Notes: generated by a model not told the origin, from the letters alone. Shown: positions 36,269 to 46,400, counted from the stretch's first letter. The stretch: 64,000 nucleotides of DNA from Pseudofulvimonas gallinarii (GCF_004343305.1 NZ_SMAF01000004.1:124001-188000); one strand, 5' to 3'. Program-made: numbers and translations.

Positions 36269-36820
36269 TCAGGAACCGCCGCCGAAATCCTGTCCGAAGA
36301 TGCCGTCACGACCGTCGGCAGTGCGTGACGTACCGAAGCTGAAGATACGGTCTTCGCCCGCACGCCCGGCGTCGAACGAGGCCACGGCGATGCTGTCCTC
36401 GCGGGTCTCGACGATCCGGGCCAGGTCCTCGGCAAATGGATCCACCGGCGCCTGCAGGCGCTGGCCGACGAACACGGCACCAATGGCCATGGCCGACACC
36501 GCAGCCGCCATCGCGAGGGGATGGCGACGGAAGGCGACCACGCGCGCCGGCTGTGCCTTGACGACATCCGTCTGCCTGCGCCGCGTCTGCGCCAGATCGG
36601 TCGACAGGGCCTGCGCCCAGTCGCCGCTGGCCCTGGCCACGCGGTAGGCCGCAGCGAGCGACGGCGACGCAGCGATGGCTGCGACGAGTTGCTGACGCTT
36701 CTCGCCGGCCAGGCGACCTTGTGCCAGGTCGACCAGGTCGCGCGGATCCACGCTGCCCAGCAGCGCCGGATCTTCCACGCAGGCGTCGCGGTAAAGTCGG
36801 GCCAAAGTGTTGTCAGTCAT
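36269..36820 (-). CDS. Putative single-pass anti-sigma factor
   Basis: 183 residues from ATG 36820 (a second in-frame ATG lies 4 codons upstream). The N-terminal half is a soluble helical segment (VDPRDLVDLAQGRLAGEKRQQLVAAIAASPSLAAAYRVARAS in pieces), then one membrane helix near residues 100-118 (HPLAMAAAVSAMAIGAVFVG), and a C-terminal periplasmic tail ending FGQDFGGGS. There is no zinc-binding HxxxCxxC. Its gene overlaps the end of the sigma-factor gene by 8 bp, the usual placement of an anti-sigma factor; assignment rests mainly on that context. Confidence 0.65.
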   Translation of the reverse strand: MTDNTLARLYRDACVEDPALLGSVDPRDLVDLAQGRLAGEKRQQLVAAIAASPSLAAAYRVARASGDWAQALSTDLAQTRRRQTDVVKAQPARVVAFRRHPLAMAAAVSAMAIGAVFVGQRLQAPVDPFAEDLARIVETREDSIAVASFDAGRAGEDRIFSFGTSRTADGRDGIFGQDFGGGS

Positions 36821-37340
36821 CGTCGAGGTCATCCAGTCCAGCTGCCTTGAGGCGTTCACGCAACTCATACAGACCGCGATACATCAGGTTTTTCGCCATC
36901 GTCGCGGTCATGTCCAGCAGCTCGCCAATCTCTTCGGGCGTGAAGCCCTGGAGCGCCAGCTGCACGGGTTGCCTGCGGCGGGGCGGCAGTTCCGCGATGG
37001 CGGCACGGACGAGGTCCATGCGTTGTCCATCGCTGGCACTGCGCACCGGTCCGACCCGATCCAGCAGGGCTTCGATCCCTGCCTCCTGCCCTTCCTCGGG
37101 CAGCGCCGTGGTCTGTTCCGGTTTGTCCCGCCTCAGGGCGTCGATCACTGTCGTGACCACCACCCGCTGGATGTAAGACGCAGGCAATGCCGGATTTTTC
37201 TCACGCTCCACCGCCTTCCACAGGCGGATCCTGACCTCCTGCTCGATATCGTCGGGGTCAAGTCCCTGATTTGCCGAACAATGTTGAGCCACCAGGACGC
37301 GCAGCCGGGCACTGTGGCGCAGCAGCAATTCGTTCAGCAT
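36813..37340 (-). CDS. ECF sigma factor
   Basis: 175 residues from ATG 37340; a TTG 10 codons upstream (37370) is an alternative start. Region 2 has the normal acidic motif (LDPDDIEQEVRIRLWKAVE) and region 4 reads LQGFTPEEIGELLDMTATMAKNLMYRGLYELRERL, a helix-turn-helix. It differs from the kinase-linked factor at 13547 in keeping the DPDD acidic motif, which fits control by an anti-sigma factor. The downstream overlapping gene is the putative anti-sigma. The signal and regulon are not visible in this window. Confidence 0.85.
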   Translation of the reverse strand: MLNELLLRHSARLRVLVAQHCSANQGLDPDDIEQEVRIRLWKAVEREKNPALPASYIQRVVVTTVIDALRRDKPEQTTALPEEGQEAGIEALLDRVGPVRSASDGQRMDLVRAAIAELPPRRRQPVQLALQGFTPEEIGELLDMTATMAKNLMYRGLYELRERLKAAGLDDLDDD

Positions 37341-37439
37341 GGCGTCGATATTGGACGGCGGCAGGCTCAAGCCGTGCGGTTCCGGTCAGGATGAATCCGG
37401 AATGGTCGGCCCTGCCGCACCGCCTTGGCAAGCACGTGG

Positions 37440-39113
37440 TCACGCAACGGCAGCCTGGTGGATGCCGGCAACGGCGCGTCCGGAGGGGTCGGCCGCCGCG
37501 GCGAAGGCGGGATCCCAGGCCAGCGCGGCCGGCGAGCTGCAGGCGATGGACTTGCCGCCGGGCACCGTCGCGGCACAAGCGTCACCGGGAAAATGCTGCT
37601 CGAACAGGCTGCGGTACCAGTACGCCTCCCTGGTCTGTGGCGTGTTGAACGGGAACCGCTCGGCGGCAGCGGCGAACTCGTCGTCGCCGACAACCTGTTC
37701 CGCGTGTGCCTTGAGGCCGTCGATCCAGCTGTAGCCGACGCCGTCGCTGAACTGCTCCTTCTGCCGCCAGAGGATGGGATCGGGAACAACGCCGGTGAAG
37801 GCCTGGCGCAGGATGGCCTTCTCCATGCGTCCGTCGCCCGCCATCTTGTGCCGCGCATCCATGCCCATGGCGACACGGATGAATTCCAGGTCCAGGAATG
37901 GCACGCGTGCCTCCACGCCCCAGGCCATCATCGCCTTGTTGGCGCGGAGGCAATCGAACTGGTGCAGGGCGTCGATCTTGCGCACGCATTCCTCGTGGAA
38001 CGACCGTGCATCCGGGGCCCGGTGGAAATACAGGTAGCCGCCGAAGATCTCGTCGCTGCCCTCGCCGCTCAGCACCATCTTCACGCCCATGGCCTTGATC
38101 CGGCGCGCGAGCAGGTACATCGGCGTCGAGGCGCGGATGGTGGTGACGTCGTAGGTCTCGACGTGGCGGATCACCTCCGGCAGGGCGTCCAGGCCTTCCT
38201 CGAAGCGGAAGGTGAAACCATGATGCACGGTGCCGAGGGCATCGGCGGCCAGCTTCGCCGCCGCCAGGTCGGGCGATCCCTCCAGTCCGATCGCGAAGGA
38301 ATGCAGGCGCGGCCACCAGGCCTCGCCGCGATCGTCGTCCTCGACGCGACGACGGGCGAATCGCGCCGCGCATGCCGCGACCAGCGAGGAATCCAGGCCG
38401 CCCGACAGCAACACGCCATAGGGCACGTCCGTCATCAACTGGCGATGCACGGCCTGCTCCAAGGCCTCGCGCAGGACCGCCAGCGATACATCGGCACCGG
38501 CCACGCGGTCGTAGTCGCGCCACGCCGGCTGCCAGAAACCGCGTAGTTCGCCGCTGGCACTGTCGTAATAGTGGCCCGGCGGAAAGATCCCGACCTCATC
38601 GCAGTCGGCGACCAGGGCCTTCATTTCCGACGCGACCCATCTTCGCCCGGCACGATCACGTCCCCAGTACAACGGACAGACACCCAGCGGGTCGCGCGCG
38701 ATCAGATAGCGGCCCTGCTCGCGGTCCCACAGCACGAAGGCGAAAATGCCGTTGAGGCGCTGGAGGCCCTGCGCGCCGCATTCCCGCCAGAGGGCGTTGA
38801 TCACCTCGCAGTCCGATCCGGACTGGAAGCGATACGGCCGCGCCAGTGAGGCCGCCACCTGGCGATGGTTGTAGATCTCGCCGTTGACGGCCAGCACCAG
38901 GCTGCCGTCTTCGGAACGCAGCGGCTGGGCACCGCCGGCCGGATCGACGATGGCCAGCCGTTCGTGGACGAGGATCGCGCGCCCATCGACATGCACGCCG
39001 CTCCAGTCGGGCCCGCGATGTCGCTGCCGCGCCGACGCGGCCAGGGCGTTGCGTCGCAGCTCGCCCAGGTCGGCGCCCGCCGCGATGTCGAAGATTCCCA
39101 GGATCGAACACAT
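37440..39113 (-). CDS. asnB: Asparagine synthase B (glutamine-hydrolysing)
   Basis: Makes asparagine from aspartate, ATP and glutamine. From ATG 39113 the protein has 557 residues (E. coli 554). Cys2 of MCSILGIFD becomes the N-terminal nucleophile of the glutaminase domain (RHRGPDWSG, VNGEIYNH). The synthetase domain has the PP-loop LLSGGLDSSLVAA and LSGEGSDEIFGGYLYF. AAGAGGAG lies about 8 nt before this ATG. The reading frame stays open upstream to a GTG at 39221, but family alignment and the ribosome-binding site fix the start here. The 180-nt leader holds an Asn-rich peptide and a terminator: see the separate entries. Confidence 0.96.
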   Translation of the reverse strand: MCSILGIFDIAAGADLGELRRNALAASARQRHRGPDWSGVHVDGRAILVHERLAIVDPAGGAQPLRSEDGSLVLAVNGEIYNHRQVAASLARPYRFQSGSDCEVINALWRECGAQGLQRLNGIFAFVLWDREQGRYLIARDPLGVCPLYWGRDRAGRRWVASEMKALVADCDEVGIFPPGHYYDSASGELRGFWQPAWRDYDRVAGADVSLAVLREALEQAVHRQLMTDVPYGVLLSGGLDSSLVAACAARFARRRVEDDDRGEAWWPRLHSFAIGLEGSPDLAAAKLAADALGTVHHGFTFRFEEGLDALPEVIRHVETYDVTTIRASTPMYLLARRIKAMGVKMVLSGEGSDEIFGGYLYFHRAPDARSFHEECVRKIDALHQFDCLRANKAMMAWGVEARVPFLDLEFIRVAMGMDARHKMAGDGRMEKAILRQAFTGVVPDPILWRQKEQFSDGVGYSWIDGLKAHAEQVVGDDEFAAAAERFPFNTPQTREAYWYRSLFEQHFPGDACAATVPGGKSIACSSPAALAWDPAFAAAADPSGRAVAGIHQAAVA

Positions 39114-39165
39114 GCCACGCACTCCTCTTGGTCTTGATGACGCGGATTGGTTGTTCATGAGGCGG

Positions 39166-39198
39166 AAAAACAAACGGCCCGCTCGAGGCGGGCCGTTT
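39166..39198 (-). terminator. Terminator in the asnB leader (attenuator)
   Basis: Read on the minus strand, AAACGGCCCGC and GCGGGCCGTTT form an 11-bp stem with a 5-nt loop (CTCGA), followed by TTTGTTTTT (39174-39166). It lies between the leader-peptide stop and the asnB start, so it ends transcription before asnB. No plus-strand gene ends here, which argues against its being a terminator for a neighbour. Confidence 0.82.
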
Positions 39199-39225
39199 TT
39201 CTGCTGATTGATTGCGCGCACGCAA

Positions 39226-39294
39226 CTATCCGCCGGCCCCCGGTTGTCGGCGACGATTATTGCGATTGACGATGTTGACGTTCATCTGGCGCAT
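39226..39294 (-). CDS. Asn-rich leader peptide of asnB
   Basis: 22-codon reading frame (ATG 39294, TAG 39228-39226), with an internal ATG at 39285. Five of ten residues from the second Met on are asparagine (MNVNIVNRNN), and the codons just before the stop are Gly/Ala (GGGGCCGGCGGA). AGGA lies 8 nt before the first ATG. The stop is followed after 27 nt by the terminator. GGGCCG in the last leader codons (39239-39234) is complementary to CGGCCC of the terminator 5' arm (39195-39190) and could form an antiterminator when a ribosome stalls at the Asn codons. This matches classical amino-acid attenuation. Confidence 0.8.
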   Translation of the reverse strand: MRQMNVNIVNRNNRRRQPGAGG

Positions 39295-39301
39295 GGCCCG
39301 C

Positions 39302-39307
39302 ATCCTA
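39302..39307 (-). promoter_or_regulatory. Candidate -10 element of the asnB leader
   Basis: TAGGAT on the minus strand ends 7 nt before the leader ATG; the transcript would begin almost at that ATG. The -35 is weak (TTGCGC, 19-bp spacing). The same bases also supply the AGGA read above as a ribosome-binding site, so the true promoter could lie further upstream. Confidence 0.35.
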
Positions 39308-39374
39308 GCGCACATCCCCGGCCAGCGCGCAAGTGCGGCGTCTTCCACCGCCGGCGGTGGCCTATCATGCCGCC

Positions 39375-39548
39375 ATGAAAGACGACACCGACCCGCGCCC
39401 GCAGCCGCCCGAACCGCCACTGCCCGGCGAGTGCTGCGACAGCGGCTGCGATCCGTGCGTGCTGGACACTTATGCGGAAGAACTGCGCTACTACCGCGAG
39501 CAGCTGGCGAAGTGGTTCGAGCGCCATCCGGAAGCACGCGACGACTGA
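39375..39548 (+). CDS. Small oxidoreductase-like protein (PF09791)
   Basis: 57 residues rich in Pro at the N-terminus, then PGECCDSGCDPCVLDTYAEELRYY, which has the CC-x-x-GC-x-x-C cysteine cluster of the oxidoreductase-like N-terminal family. Such proteins are small, widespread and uncharacterised; the four cysteines suggest metal or cluster binding. TATCAT (39363-39368) ends 6 nt before the ATG, so the mRNA is probably leaderless. Divergent from the asnB leader, 80 bp away. Confidence 0.8.
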   Translation: MKDDTDPRPQPPEPPLPGECCDSGCDPCVLDTYAEELRYYREQLAKWFERHPEARDD

Positions 39549-39691
39549 CACCGGAAGTCCGCTGCTCCCGGCCCGGGAACGACAGGAGCCGCGAACATTG
39601 CCAGGGCGGCAAGCCGCTTGCCCGTCAGGTGTTCCGAAAGGGAAAACGCCGCAGTATCAAGGTCCGAAGCAGTTCGGCGACACCGGGGCGG

Positions 39692-40648
39692 TTACTGCAC
39701 GGTGCCGATCAGACGGGCATTGCCCGGATTGCCACCGTTGGCAGCGGCCGATGCGGTCGCCGGCAGCACGCCGGCAGCGGCGTCGAGCGCGGCACGATAG
39801 CGCCCGTGCAGGATCGCCACGCGTTCGACGTAGACCTGGGTCTCCGCATACGGCGGGACGCCGCCATGGCGATCGACGGCGCCCTCGCCGGCGTTGTAGC
39901 CGGCCGTCGCCAGGCGCACGTCGCCATTGAAACGGTTGAGCAGCCAGGCCAGGTACTGCACCCCGCCGGCGATGTTCTGCGCCGGGTCGTAGGGATCGGT
40001 CACGCCGAAGCGCGCGGCGGTGGCGGGGATCAGCTGCATCAGGCCCTGGGCGCCCTTGTTCGATCGTGCATTCGCCCGATAGGCGGACTCGGCGTGGATC
40101 ACGGCGCGGACCAGCGCCTCATCGACGCCGTGCGCCATGGCGGCCCGGGCGATCTCCGACCGGTATTCATCCAGCTTCAGCGCCACGCTGTGCCAGTCCA
40201 CGCTGGAACGGATCTCGCAGGCGATGCAGTTCTCGATGGCATAGGTGAAAACCAGTTCCGCCTTCGTTCCCGGCGCCGTCGGACGGACGTTGGTGTAGTG
40301 GATGACGCCATCGCGGTCATAGCGATACACCGCACCGCGCTTCACGCTACCCGGCGCCGGCGCGGCGGCGGGGCTCGCGATCGCGCCCGCGGCGGGCGGC
40401 GGTGCGGCCTCCACGGGCGGCGGCGCACTGCGCGTCGGCTCGATGGCCGTGACCCGGGTGGCCGGCGTGGCCGGTTTCGGAAAGCGCCCGACTTCACGAC
40501 AATCCTGATAACCCTGCCGTGAATTGCTGAAAACAACGGTGCCCTGCGAGTCGGCGCAGCGGAACAGCACGTTGTCGTCGGCCTGGGCAACCCCGGCGCC
40601 GGCCGGGCCCAGCAGGGCGAGCAAAGCGGTAATGCGGACGATGACCAT
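39692..40648 (-). CDS. Exported lytic transglycosylase (SLT domain)
   Basis: Peptidoglycan-cleaving enzyme of 318 residues. A signal peptide ([18 protein letters not shown]) is followed by two DUF4124-like segments ([15 protein letters not shown], about 28-45, and [13 protein letters not shown], about 108-120), a Pro/Ala linker, and an SLT domain (about 160-290). That domain has catalytic Glu187 in [34 protein letters not shown] and [13 protein letters not shown]...[11 protein letters not shown]. Single gene, divergent from miaB. Confidence 0.92.
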   Translation of the reverse strand: MVIVRITALLALLGPAGAGVAQADDNVLFRCADSQGTVVFSNSRQGYQDCREVGRFPKPATPATRVTAIEPTRSAPPPVEAAPPPAAGAIASPAAAPAPGSVKRGAVYRYDRDGVIHYTNVRPTAPGTKAELVFTYAIENCIACEIRSSVDWHSVALKLDEYRSEIARAAMAHGVDEALVRAVIHAESAYRANARSNKGAQGLMQLIPATAARFGVTDPYDPAQNIAGGVQYLAWLLNRFNGDVRLATAGYNAGEGAVDRHGGVPPYAETQVYVERVAILHGRYRAALDAAAGVLPATASAAANGGNPGNARLIGTVQ

Positions 40649-40802
40649 CGGTTCCCCTCGACCGAGGCAGCGGGCAATTAGTTTCCGACAAAAGCGCCTG
40701 CGCGTAAACTACCGCCCCGCCGCGGCTTTTTCCCCGCACCTGTTCAGTTTCGCCCGGCTACCGGCCGGGCCTTCCACGGGCACCGCCCAGCAAGATACCC
40801 GC

Positions 40803-42146
40803 ATGGCCAAGATCTTCGTCAAGACCCATGGTTGCCAGATGAACGAGTACGATTCGGCGAAGATGGCCGACGTTCTCGGCGTTTCGCATGGCCTGGAGCC
40901 CACGCAGGACGAGGCCGAAGCCGATGTGATCCTCATCAACACCTGCTCCATCCGCGAAAAGGCGCAGGAGAAGGTATTCTCCCAGCTCGGCCGCTGGCGC
41001 GAGCTGAAGCAGGCCAAGCCCGACCTGATCATCGGCGTCGGCGGCTGCGTCGCCAGCCAGGAAGGCGAAGCCATCCTCAAGCGGGCGCCGTTCGTGGACG
41101 TTGTGTTCGGCCCCCAGACGCTGCACCGCCTGCCCGAGCTGATCGAATCGCGCCGGCACTCCGGCAAGCCGCAGGTGGACATCTCCTTCCCGGAAGTCGA
41201 GAAGTTCGACCGCCTGCCCCAGCCACGTGCCGAAGGTCCGACCGCCTTCGTGTCGATCATGGAAGGCTGCTCGAAGTACTGCACCTACTGCGTGGTCCCC
41301 TACACCCGTGGCGAGGAAGTCAGCCGTCCGCTCGAGGACGTCCTTGTCGAAGTCGCGCAGCTGGCCGCGCAGGGCGTGCGTGAAGTGAACCTGCTCGGCC
41401 AGAACGTCAACGCCTACGCCGGCCCGGTCGGCGACGGGGGCGAGCCAGCCGACTTGGCGCAGCTGATCCGCTACATCGCCCAGATTCCCGGCATCGGCCG
41501 TATCCGTTTCACCACCTCGCATCCGGTGGAATTCACCGACCGCCTGATCGAGGCGTATGCCGAGGTGCCGCAGCTGGCCGGCTACCTGCACCTGCCGGTG
41601 CAGGCCGGCTCCGACCGCATCCTGGCGGCCATGAAGCGCGGCCACACCGCGCTTGAGTACAAGCAGAAGATCCGCAAGCTGCGCGAGGCGCGCCCGGGCA
41701 TTTCCGTCAGCACCGACTTCATCGTCGGATTCCCGGGCGAAACCGACCGCGATTTCGAGGCGACGATGAAGCTGATCGAGGACGTCGGCTTCGACCAGAG
41801 CTTTTCCTTCATCTATTCGCGGCGCCCAGGCACGCCTGCCGCCAACCTTCCCGACGACGTCGATGCCGCGACCAAGCACGCGCGCCTGTCGCGCCTGCAG
41901 GCGGCGATCAACGAGAACGCGGCGCGGATCTCGCGCGAAATGGTCGGCACCGTGCAGACCGTCCTGGTCGAAGGCCCCAGCCGCAAGGATCCGTCCGAGC
42001 TGGCGGGCCGCACCGAGAACATGCGCTTCGTCAACTTCCCCGGCCCGGCGCGCCTGATCGGCCAGTTCGTGGACGTTGAAATCACCGAGACGCGCACGAA
42101 CTCGCTGCGCGGCCGCGTCGTCACCCGCGACGATCTCGCCGCCTGA
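40803..42146 (+). CDS. miaB: tRNA-2-methylthio-N6-dimethylallyladenosine synthase
   Basis: Radical-SAM methylthiotransferase acting on i6A37 of tRNAs. From ATG 40803 the protein has 447 residues. The N-terminal MTTase domain has the auxiliary-cluster cysteines ([12 protein letters not shown], Cys11; [19 protein letters not shown]). The radical-SAM domain has [15 protein letters not shown]. The TRAM domain closes the protein ([16 protein letters not shown] to RGRVV). No Shine-Dalgarno is seen. phoH follows after 226 bp in which I see no gene. Confidence 0.97.
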   Translation: MAKIFVKTHGCQMNEYDSAKMADVLGVSHGLEPTQDEAEADVILINTCSIREKAQEKVFSQLGRWRELKQAKPDLIIGVGGCVASQEGEAILKRAPFVDVVFGPQTLHRLPELIESRRHSGKPQVDISFPEVEKFDRLPQPRAEGPTAFVSIMEGCSKYCTYCVVPYTRGEEVSRPLEDVLVEVAQLAAQGVREVNLLGQNVNAYAGPVGDGGEPADLAQLIRYIAQIPGIGRIRFTTSHPVEFTDRLIEAYAEVPQLAGYLHLPVQAGSDRILAAMKRGHTALEYKQKIRKLREARPGISVSTDFIVGFPGETDRDFEATMKLIEDVGFDQSFSFIYSRRPGTPAANLPDDVDAATKHARLSRLQAAINENAARISREMVGTVQTVLVEGPSRKDPSELAGRTENMRFVNFPGPARLIGQFVDVEITETRTNSLRGRVVTRDDLAA

Positions 42147-42372
42147 ATCCGCCCACCTGCCGCGGCCGCCACATGGACGGACCTGCGACTGGCCTGCGTG
42201 GGTGGCTGCCTGCAGGAATGCGGCGGTGATCGTAGTCCGGCGAGCGGGCCTGCTGCGATGCAGTCCGCGCGTCCGGGCCCGGGACAACGCCACGTTTTCT
42301 GGCTGAATCAACCAGCGGCCAGCGCCTGCCCGGCCCTTGGCGCCTCCTGCCGCGGGCAGTAGGCTTCGACGC

Positions 42373-43356
42373 ATGAGCAAACCCGCAGAAGTGACGTTCG
42401 CACTCGAGCCCGATGACACCGAACGGCTCGCCAATCTCACCGGTCCGATGGATGGCCATCTGCGCCAGGTGGAGCTGCGCCTGGGCGTGGAGATCAACAA
42501 CCGCGGCAACCTGTTCCAGGTGATCGGCGATGCCGGCGTGGTCGGCATCGCCGAGCGCGTCCTTCGCGGCCTGTATGCCGCCACCGCAAGCGAAACGCTG
42601 ACGCCGGCGCGATTGAACCTGCACCTGCAGGACTCGGGCGTCGAACAGGTGGCGGCCCAGGAGGCGGCCAACGTGCAGACCGTCACCATCAAGGTGAAGC
42701 GCGGCGTGATCAAGGGCCGCGGACCCAACCAGCAACGCTACCTGCACGCCATCGCCACCAACGACGTCAACTTCGGCATTGGACCAGCTGGTACCGGCAA
42801 GACCTACCTGGCCGTCGCCAGCGCGGTCGAAGCGCTGGAAAGCAACCGCGTGCAGCGGCTGATCCTGACGCGCCCTGCCGTCGAGGCCGGCGAACGACTG
42901 GGCTTCCTGCCCGGCGATCTCAGCCAGAAGATCGACCCTTACCTGAGGCCGCTGTTCGATGCGCTGTACGAAATGCTCGGCTTCGAGCGCGTCGCCAAGC
43001 TGATCGAGCGCAGCGTCATCGAGATCGCGCCGCTGGCCTTCATGCGCGGACGCACGCTCAACGATGCCTTCGTGATCCTGGACGAGGCGCAGAACACCAC
43101 CGCCGAGCAGATGAAGATGTTCCTGACGCGCATCGGCTTCGGCTCCATTGCCGTGGTCACCGGCGACGTCACCCAGGTGGACCTGCCGCGCAACCAGACG
43201 TCCGGCCTGCGCCAGGCCATCGACATCCTGCGCGACATCGACGGCGTCTCGTTCACGTTCTTCAACGCCAAGGACGTGGTGCGCCACCCGCTGGTGAAGA
43301 AGATCGTCACCGCCTACGAAGCACACGAACGCGGCTCCGGCCTGCCGGCGGAATAG
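42373..43356 (+). CDS. ybeZ: PhoH-like ATPase (YbeZ)
   Basis: Cytoplasmic P-loop ATPase linked to RNA metabolism and, through YbeY, ribosome quality control. The 327-residue protein has an N-terminal KH-like region (FQVIGDAGVVGIAERVL) and the PhoH domain with Walker A FGIGPAGTGKTYLA (about 135), LTRPAVEAGERLGFLPGD and Walker B AFVILDEAQNTT. TAGGCT (42360-42365) ends 7 nt before the ATG. ybeY, the usual next gene, is absent: a terminator and a convergent RND gene follow. Confidence 0.94.
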   Translation: MSKPAEVTFALEPDDTERLANLTGPMDGHLRQVELRLGVEINNRGNLFQVIGDAGVVGIAERVLRGLYAATASETLTPARLNLHLQDSGVEQVAAQEAANVQTVTIKVKRGVIKGRGPNQQRYLHAIATNDVNFGIGPAGTGKTYLAVASAVEALESNRVQRLILTRPAVEAGERLGFLPGDLSQKIDPYLRPLFDALYEMLGFERVAKLIERSVIEIAPLAFMRGRTLNDAFVILDEAQNTTAEQMKMFLTRIGFGSIAVVTGDVTQVDLPRNQTSGLRQAIDILRDIDGVSFTFFNAKDVVRHPLVKKIVTAYEAHERGSGLPAE

Positions 43357-43357
43357 A

Positions 43358-43385
43358 AAAGGCGCGCCACGCCGGGCGCGCCTTT
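43358..43385. terminator. Hairpin between phoH and the RND gene, probable bidirectional terminator
   Basis: AAAGGCGCGC and GCGCGCCTTT form a perfect 10-bp stem with an 8-nt loop, starting 2 nt after the phoH stop. The A/T ends give short U-runs on both strands, so it can serve phoH and, in part, the convergent RND operon. Confidence 0.75.
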
Positions 43386-43438
43386 CAACCGGATCCGCAG
43401 TGTGCCGCCAGCGTTGCCGGCGTGCGGCTTCGCGGTGA

Positions 43439-46400
43439 TCAGCCCGGCGCGGGTTGCGCTTCCATCGCTCCTTGCGCCGGTTCGTCGAGCTTGTCGCCCA
43501 GCAGTCGGCGGACGACGACGTAGAACACCGGGATCATCAGCAGGCCCAGGAAGGTCGCCGCAAGCATGCCGCCGATCACGCCGGTGCCGATGGCGTTGCG
43601 CGCGTTGGCGCCGGCGCCGGTGGAAATCGCCATCGGCAGCACGCCCATGATGAAGGCGAACGAGGTCATCAGGATCGGACGCAGTCGCAGGCGGGCGGCC
43701 TCGACCACGGCGTCACGCAATGACTTGCCCTCGCCGCGCTGCTGCACCGCGAATTCGACGATCAGGATCGCGTTCTTCGCTGACAGGCCGATGATGGTGA
43801 TCAGGCCGATCTTGAAGAAGATGTCGTTAGGCATACCGCGCGCCATCGTCAGCAGGATGGCGCCGAGCATGCCCAGCGGCACGACCAGCAGCACCGCCAC
43901 CGGTATCGACCAGCTCTCGTACAGCGCGGCCAGGCAGAGGAACACGATCAGCACCGACAGCACCATCAGGATGGTCGCCGACTCGCCGGCAAGGATTTCC
44001 TGATAGGACATGCCTGTCCAGCTCAGGCCGAAACCCGCCGGCAGCTTCTCGTTGACGATCTCCTCCATCGCCTGCATCGCCTCGCCGGAGCTGCGTCCCG
44101 GTGCCTGCGAGCCGACGATGTTCACTGCCGAGTAGCCGTTGTAGCGCGAGCGCTCCGGCGACGCCGTCGTCCACTGTGCGGAGACGACGTTGCTGAGCGG
44201 CACCATTTCGGTGCCGCCATGTCCATCGGCGGCATCGGCAAGACGGCGCGGCGTGTAGAACTGCCCCAGCGATTCCGGACCGGTGCGATAGGGCGCGTCG
44301 GCCTGCATGGTCACGCGCTTGATGCGGTCCTGGTAGAAGAAGTCGTTGACGTACACCGGCGCCAGCATGAGCTGGATGGCGCTGTAGATGTCACTGACCG
44401 AGAGGCCCATTGCCAGTGCCTGCACGCGATCGACCGCCAGGCGCAGCTGCGGCGCTTCTTCCAGTGCGTTCGGACGGACCGCCATGAGCGATGGATGCTG
44501 GTTGGCCTGTGCCAGCAACTGGTTGCGCGCATCGACCAGCGCCTGGTGGCCGGCGCCGGAGCGGTCCTGCAGGTACATGTCGAAGCCGCCGAACCGGCCC
44601 AGTCCGTTGATGGTCGGCAGGTTCACGGTGAAGATCTGCGCGTCGCGGATGCCCTGCAGGTCGCGATTGGCGTTCTGGATGAACTGCGCCGCCGTGACCT
44701 TGCGCTCATCCCAGGGCTTGAGGCGCACGAACGCCATGCCGACGTTCTCGCCCTGGCCGACGAAGCTGAAGCCGCTGATCTGCATCACGCTGTAGAAGCC
44801 TTCCTGCTTCTCCAGCACCTTGCGCACGTCTTCGAACACCGCATTGGTGCGCGTCAGCGAAGCACCCGGCGGCAGCTGCACCACGACCATGGCGTAGCCC
44901 TGGTCTTCTTCCGGCACGAAGCTGCTCGGCATGCGCGTGAACATGAAACCGCACAGCACCATCAGCAGCACCGCCATCATCATCCAGCGCGGTGCGTGGC
45001 GCACGGCGCTGGCGATATGCCCGACGTAGGTCCTGCTCATCCAGTCGTAGCCGCGATTGAACGTCCGGAAGACGATGTTCGGGTTGGCGTTGTGGCTGGG
45101 CTTGAGGAAGGTGGCGCAGAGCGCCGGCGTGAAGCCCAGGGCGAGGAACGCCGAGAAGCCCATCGCCATGGCGATGGTGACGGCGAACTGCTTGTAGATC
45201 TGGCCGGCGGCACCGCCCTGCAGCGCGCTGGGAATGAACACCGCGGCGAGCACGACCGTGATCGCCACCACTGCGCCGGTGATCTGCGCCATGGCCTTGC
45301 GCGTGGCTGCCTTCGCCGGCAGCTTCTCGTCGGTCATGATGCGTTCGACGTTCTCGATCACCACGATCGCGTCGTCGACGACGATGCCGATGGCCAGCAC
45401 CATGCCGAACATGGTGAGCTGGTTGATGGTGAACCCGAGCAGCTGCAGCCCGAGGAACGTACCCAGCAGCGCCACCGGGATGACCAGCGTCGGGATGATG
45501 GTGGCGCGCAGGTTCTGCAGGAAGATCAGCATCACCAGGAACACCAGCACCATCGCCTCGAACAGCGTCTTCACCACTTCCTTGATGGCGACGGATACGA
45601 AGGTGCTGCTGTCGTAGGGGGTGATCCAGCTGACGCCGGCCGGGAACGAGCTCTCCAGCTCGACCATGCGCTCGCGCACCGCCGTGGCGACGCTCAGTGC
45701 ATTCGCACCGGGCAACAGCTGCACGGCGAAACCGGCGGCCGGCACGCCGTTGAAGCGGTTGTCCATGCCGTAGGCGGAGGCGCCGAAGGCGACCCGGGCG
45801 ACGTCGCGCAGGCGCACCGTCGTGCCATCCACGTTGGCGCGAAGGATGATGTTCTCGAACTGCTCCGGCGAATTGAACCGGCCTTCGGCCGACACCGTCG
45901 CCGTCAGTCCCTGTCCTTCGGGCGCCGGATCGGCACCGACGGAACCGGCTGCGAACTGCACGTTCTGCGCGCGCACGGCGGCCATCACTTCGCTGGCCGA
46001 CAGGCCAAAGCCTTGCAGTCGTGTCGGATCCAGCCAGATGTTCATGGCGTATTCGCCACCGAACTGTTGCACGCTGCCGACGCCCGGCACGCGTGCGACC
46101 TGGTCGAGGATGCGCGAGGCAATCAGGTCGTTGAGCGCCTGGCGATCAATGCTGGGATTGTCCGACAGCAGCGAAACCACCATCAGGAAGCCGGCATTCG
46201 CCTTGGCCACCACCACGCCCTGCTGCACCACTTCGGTGGGCAGGCGCGGCGTCGCCAGTGCGACCTTGTTCTGCACCTGGACCTGGGCGATGTCGGGATC
46301 GGTGCCCGTTTCGAAGGTCAGCGTGATGGATGCACGACCCGAAGAGCTGGACGACGAACTGAAGTACAACAGGTTGTCGATGCCGGTGAGCTGCTGCTCG

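Noticed and set aside
39166-39221. A longer asnB with start at GTG 39221
   Set aside because: The frame is open, but it would translate through the terminator hairpin, and asnB must begin MCSILG to expose Cys2. The ribosome-binding site also favours 39113.
39608-39622. GGCAAG-CCG-CTTGCC hairpin after the PF09791 gene
   Set aside because: Six-bp stem with no T-run on either strand; too weak to call a terminator.
42147-42372. Possible gene or RNA between miaB and phoH
   Set aside because: 226 bp examined on both strands; no tRNA-like fold, no frame with a plausible start, no repeat.
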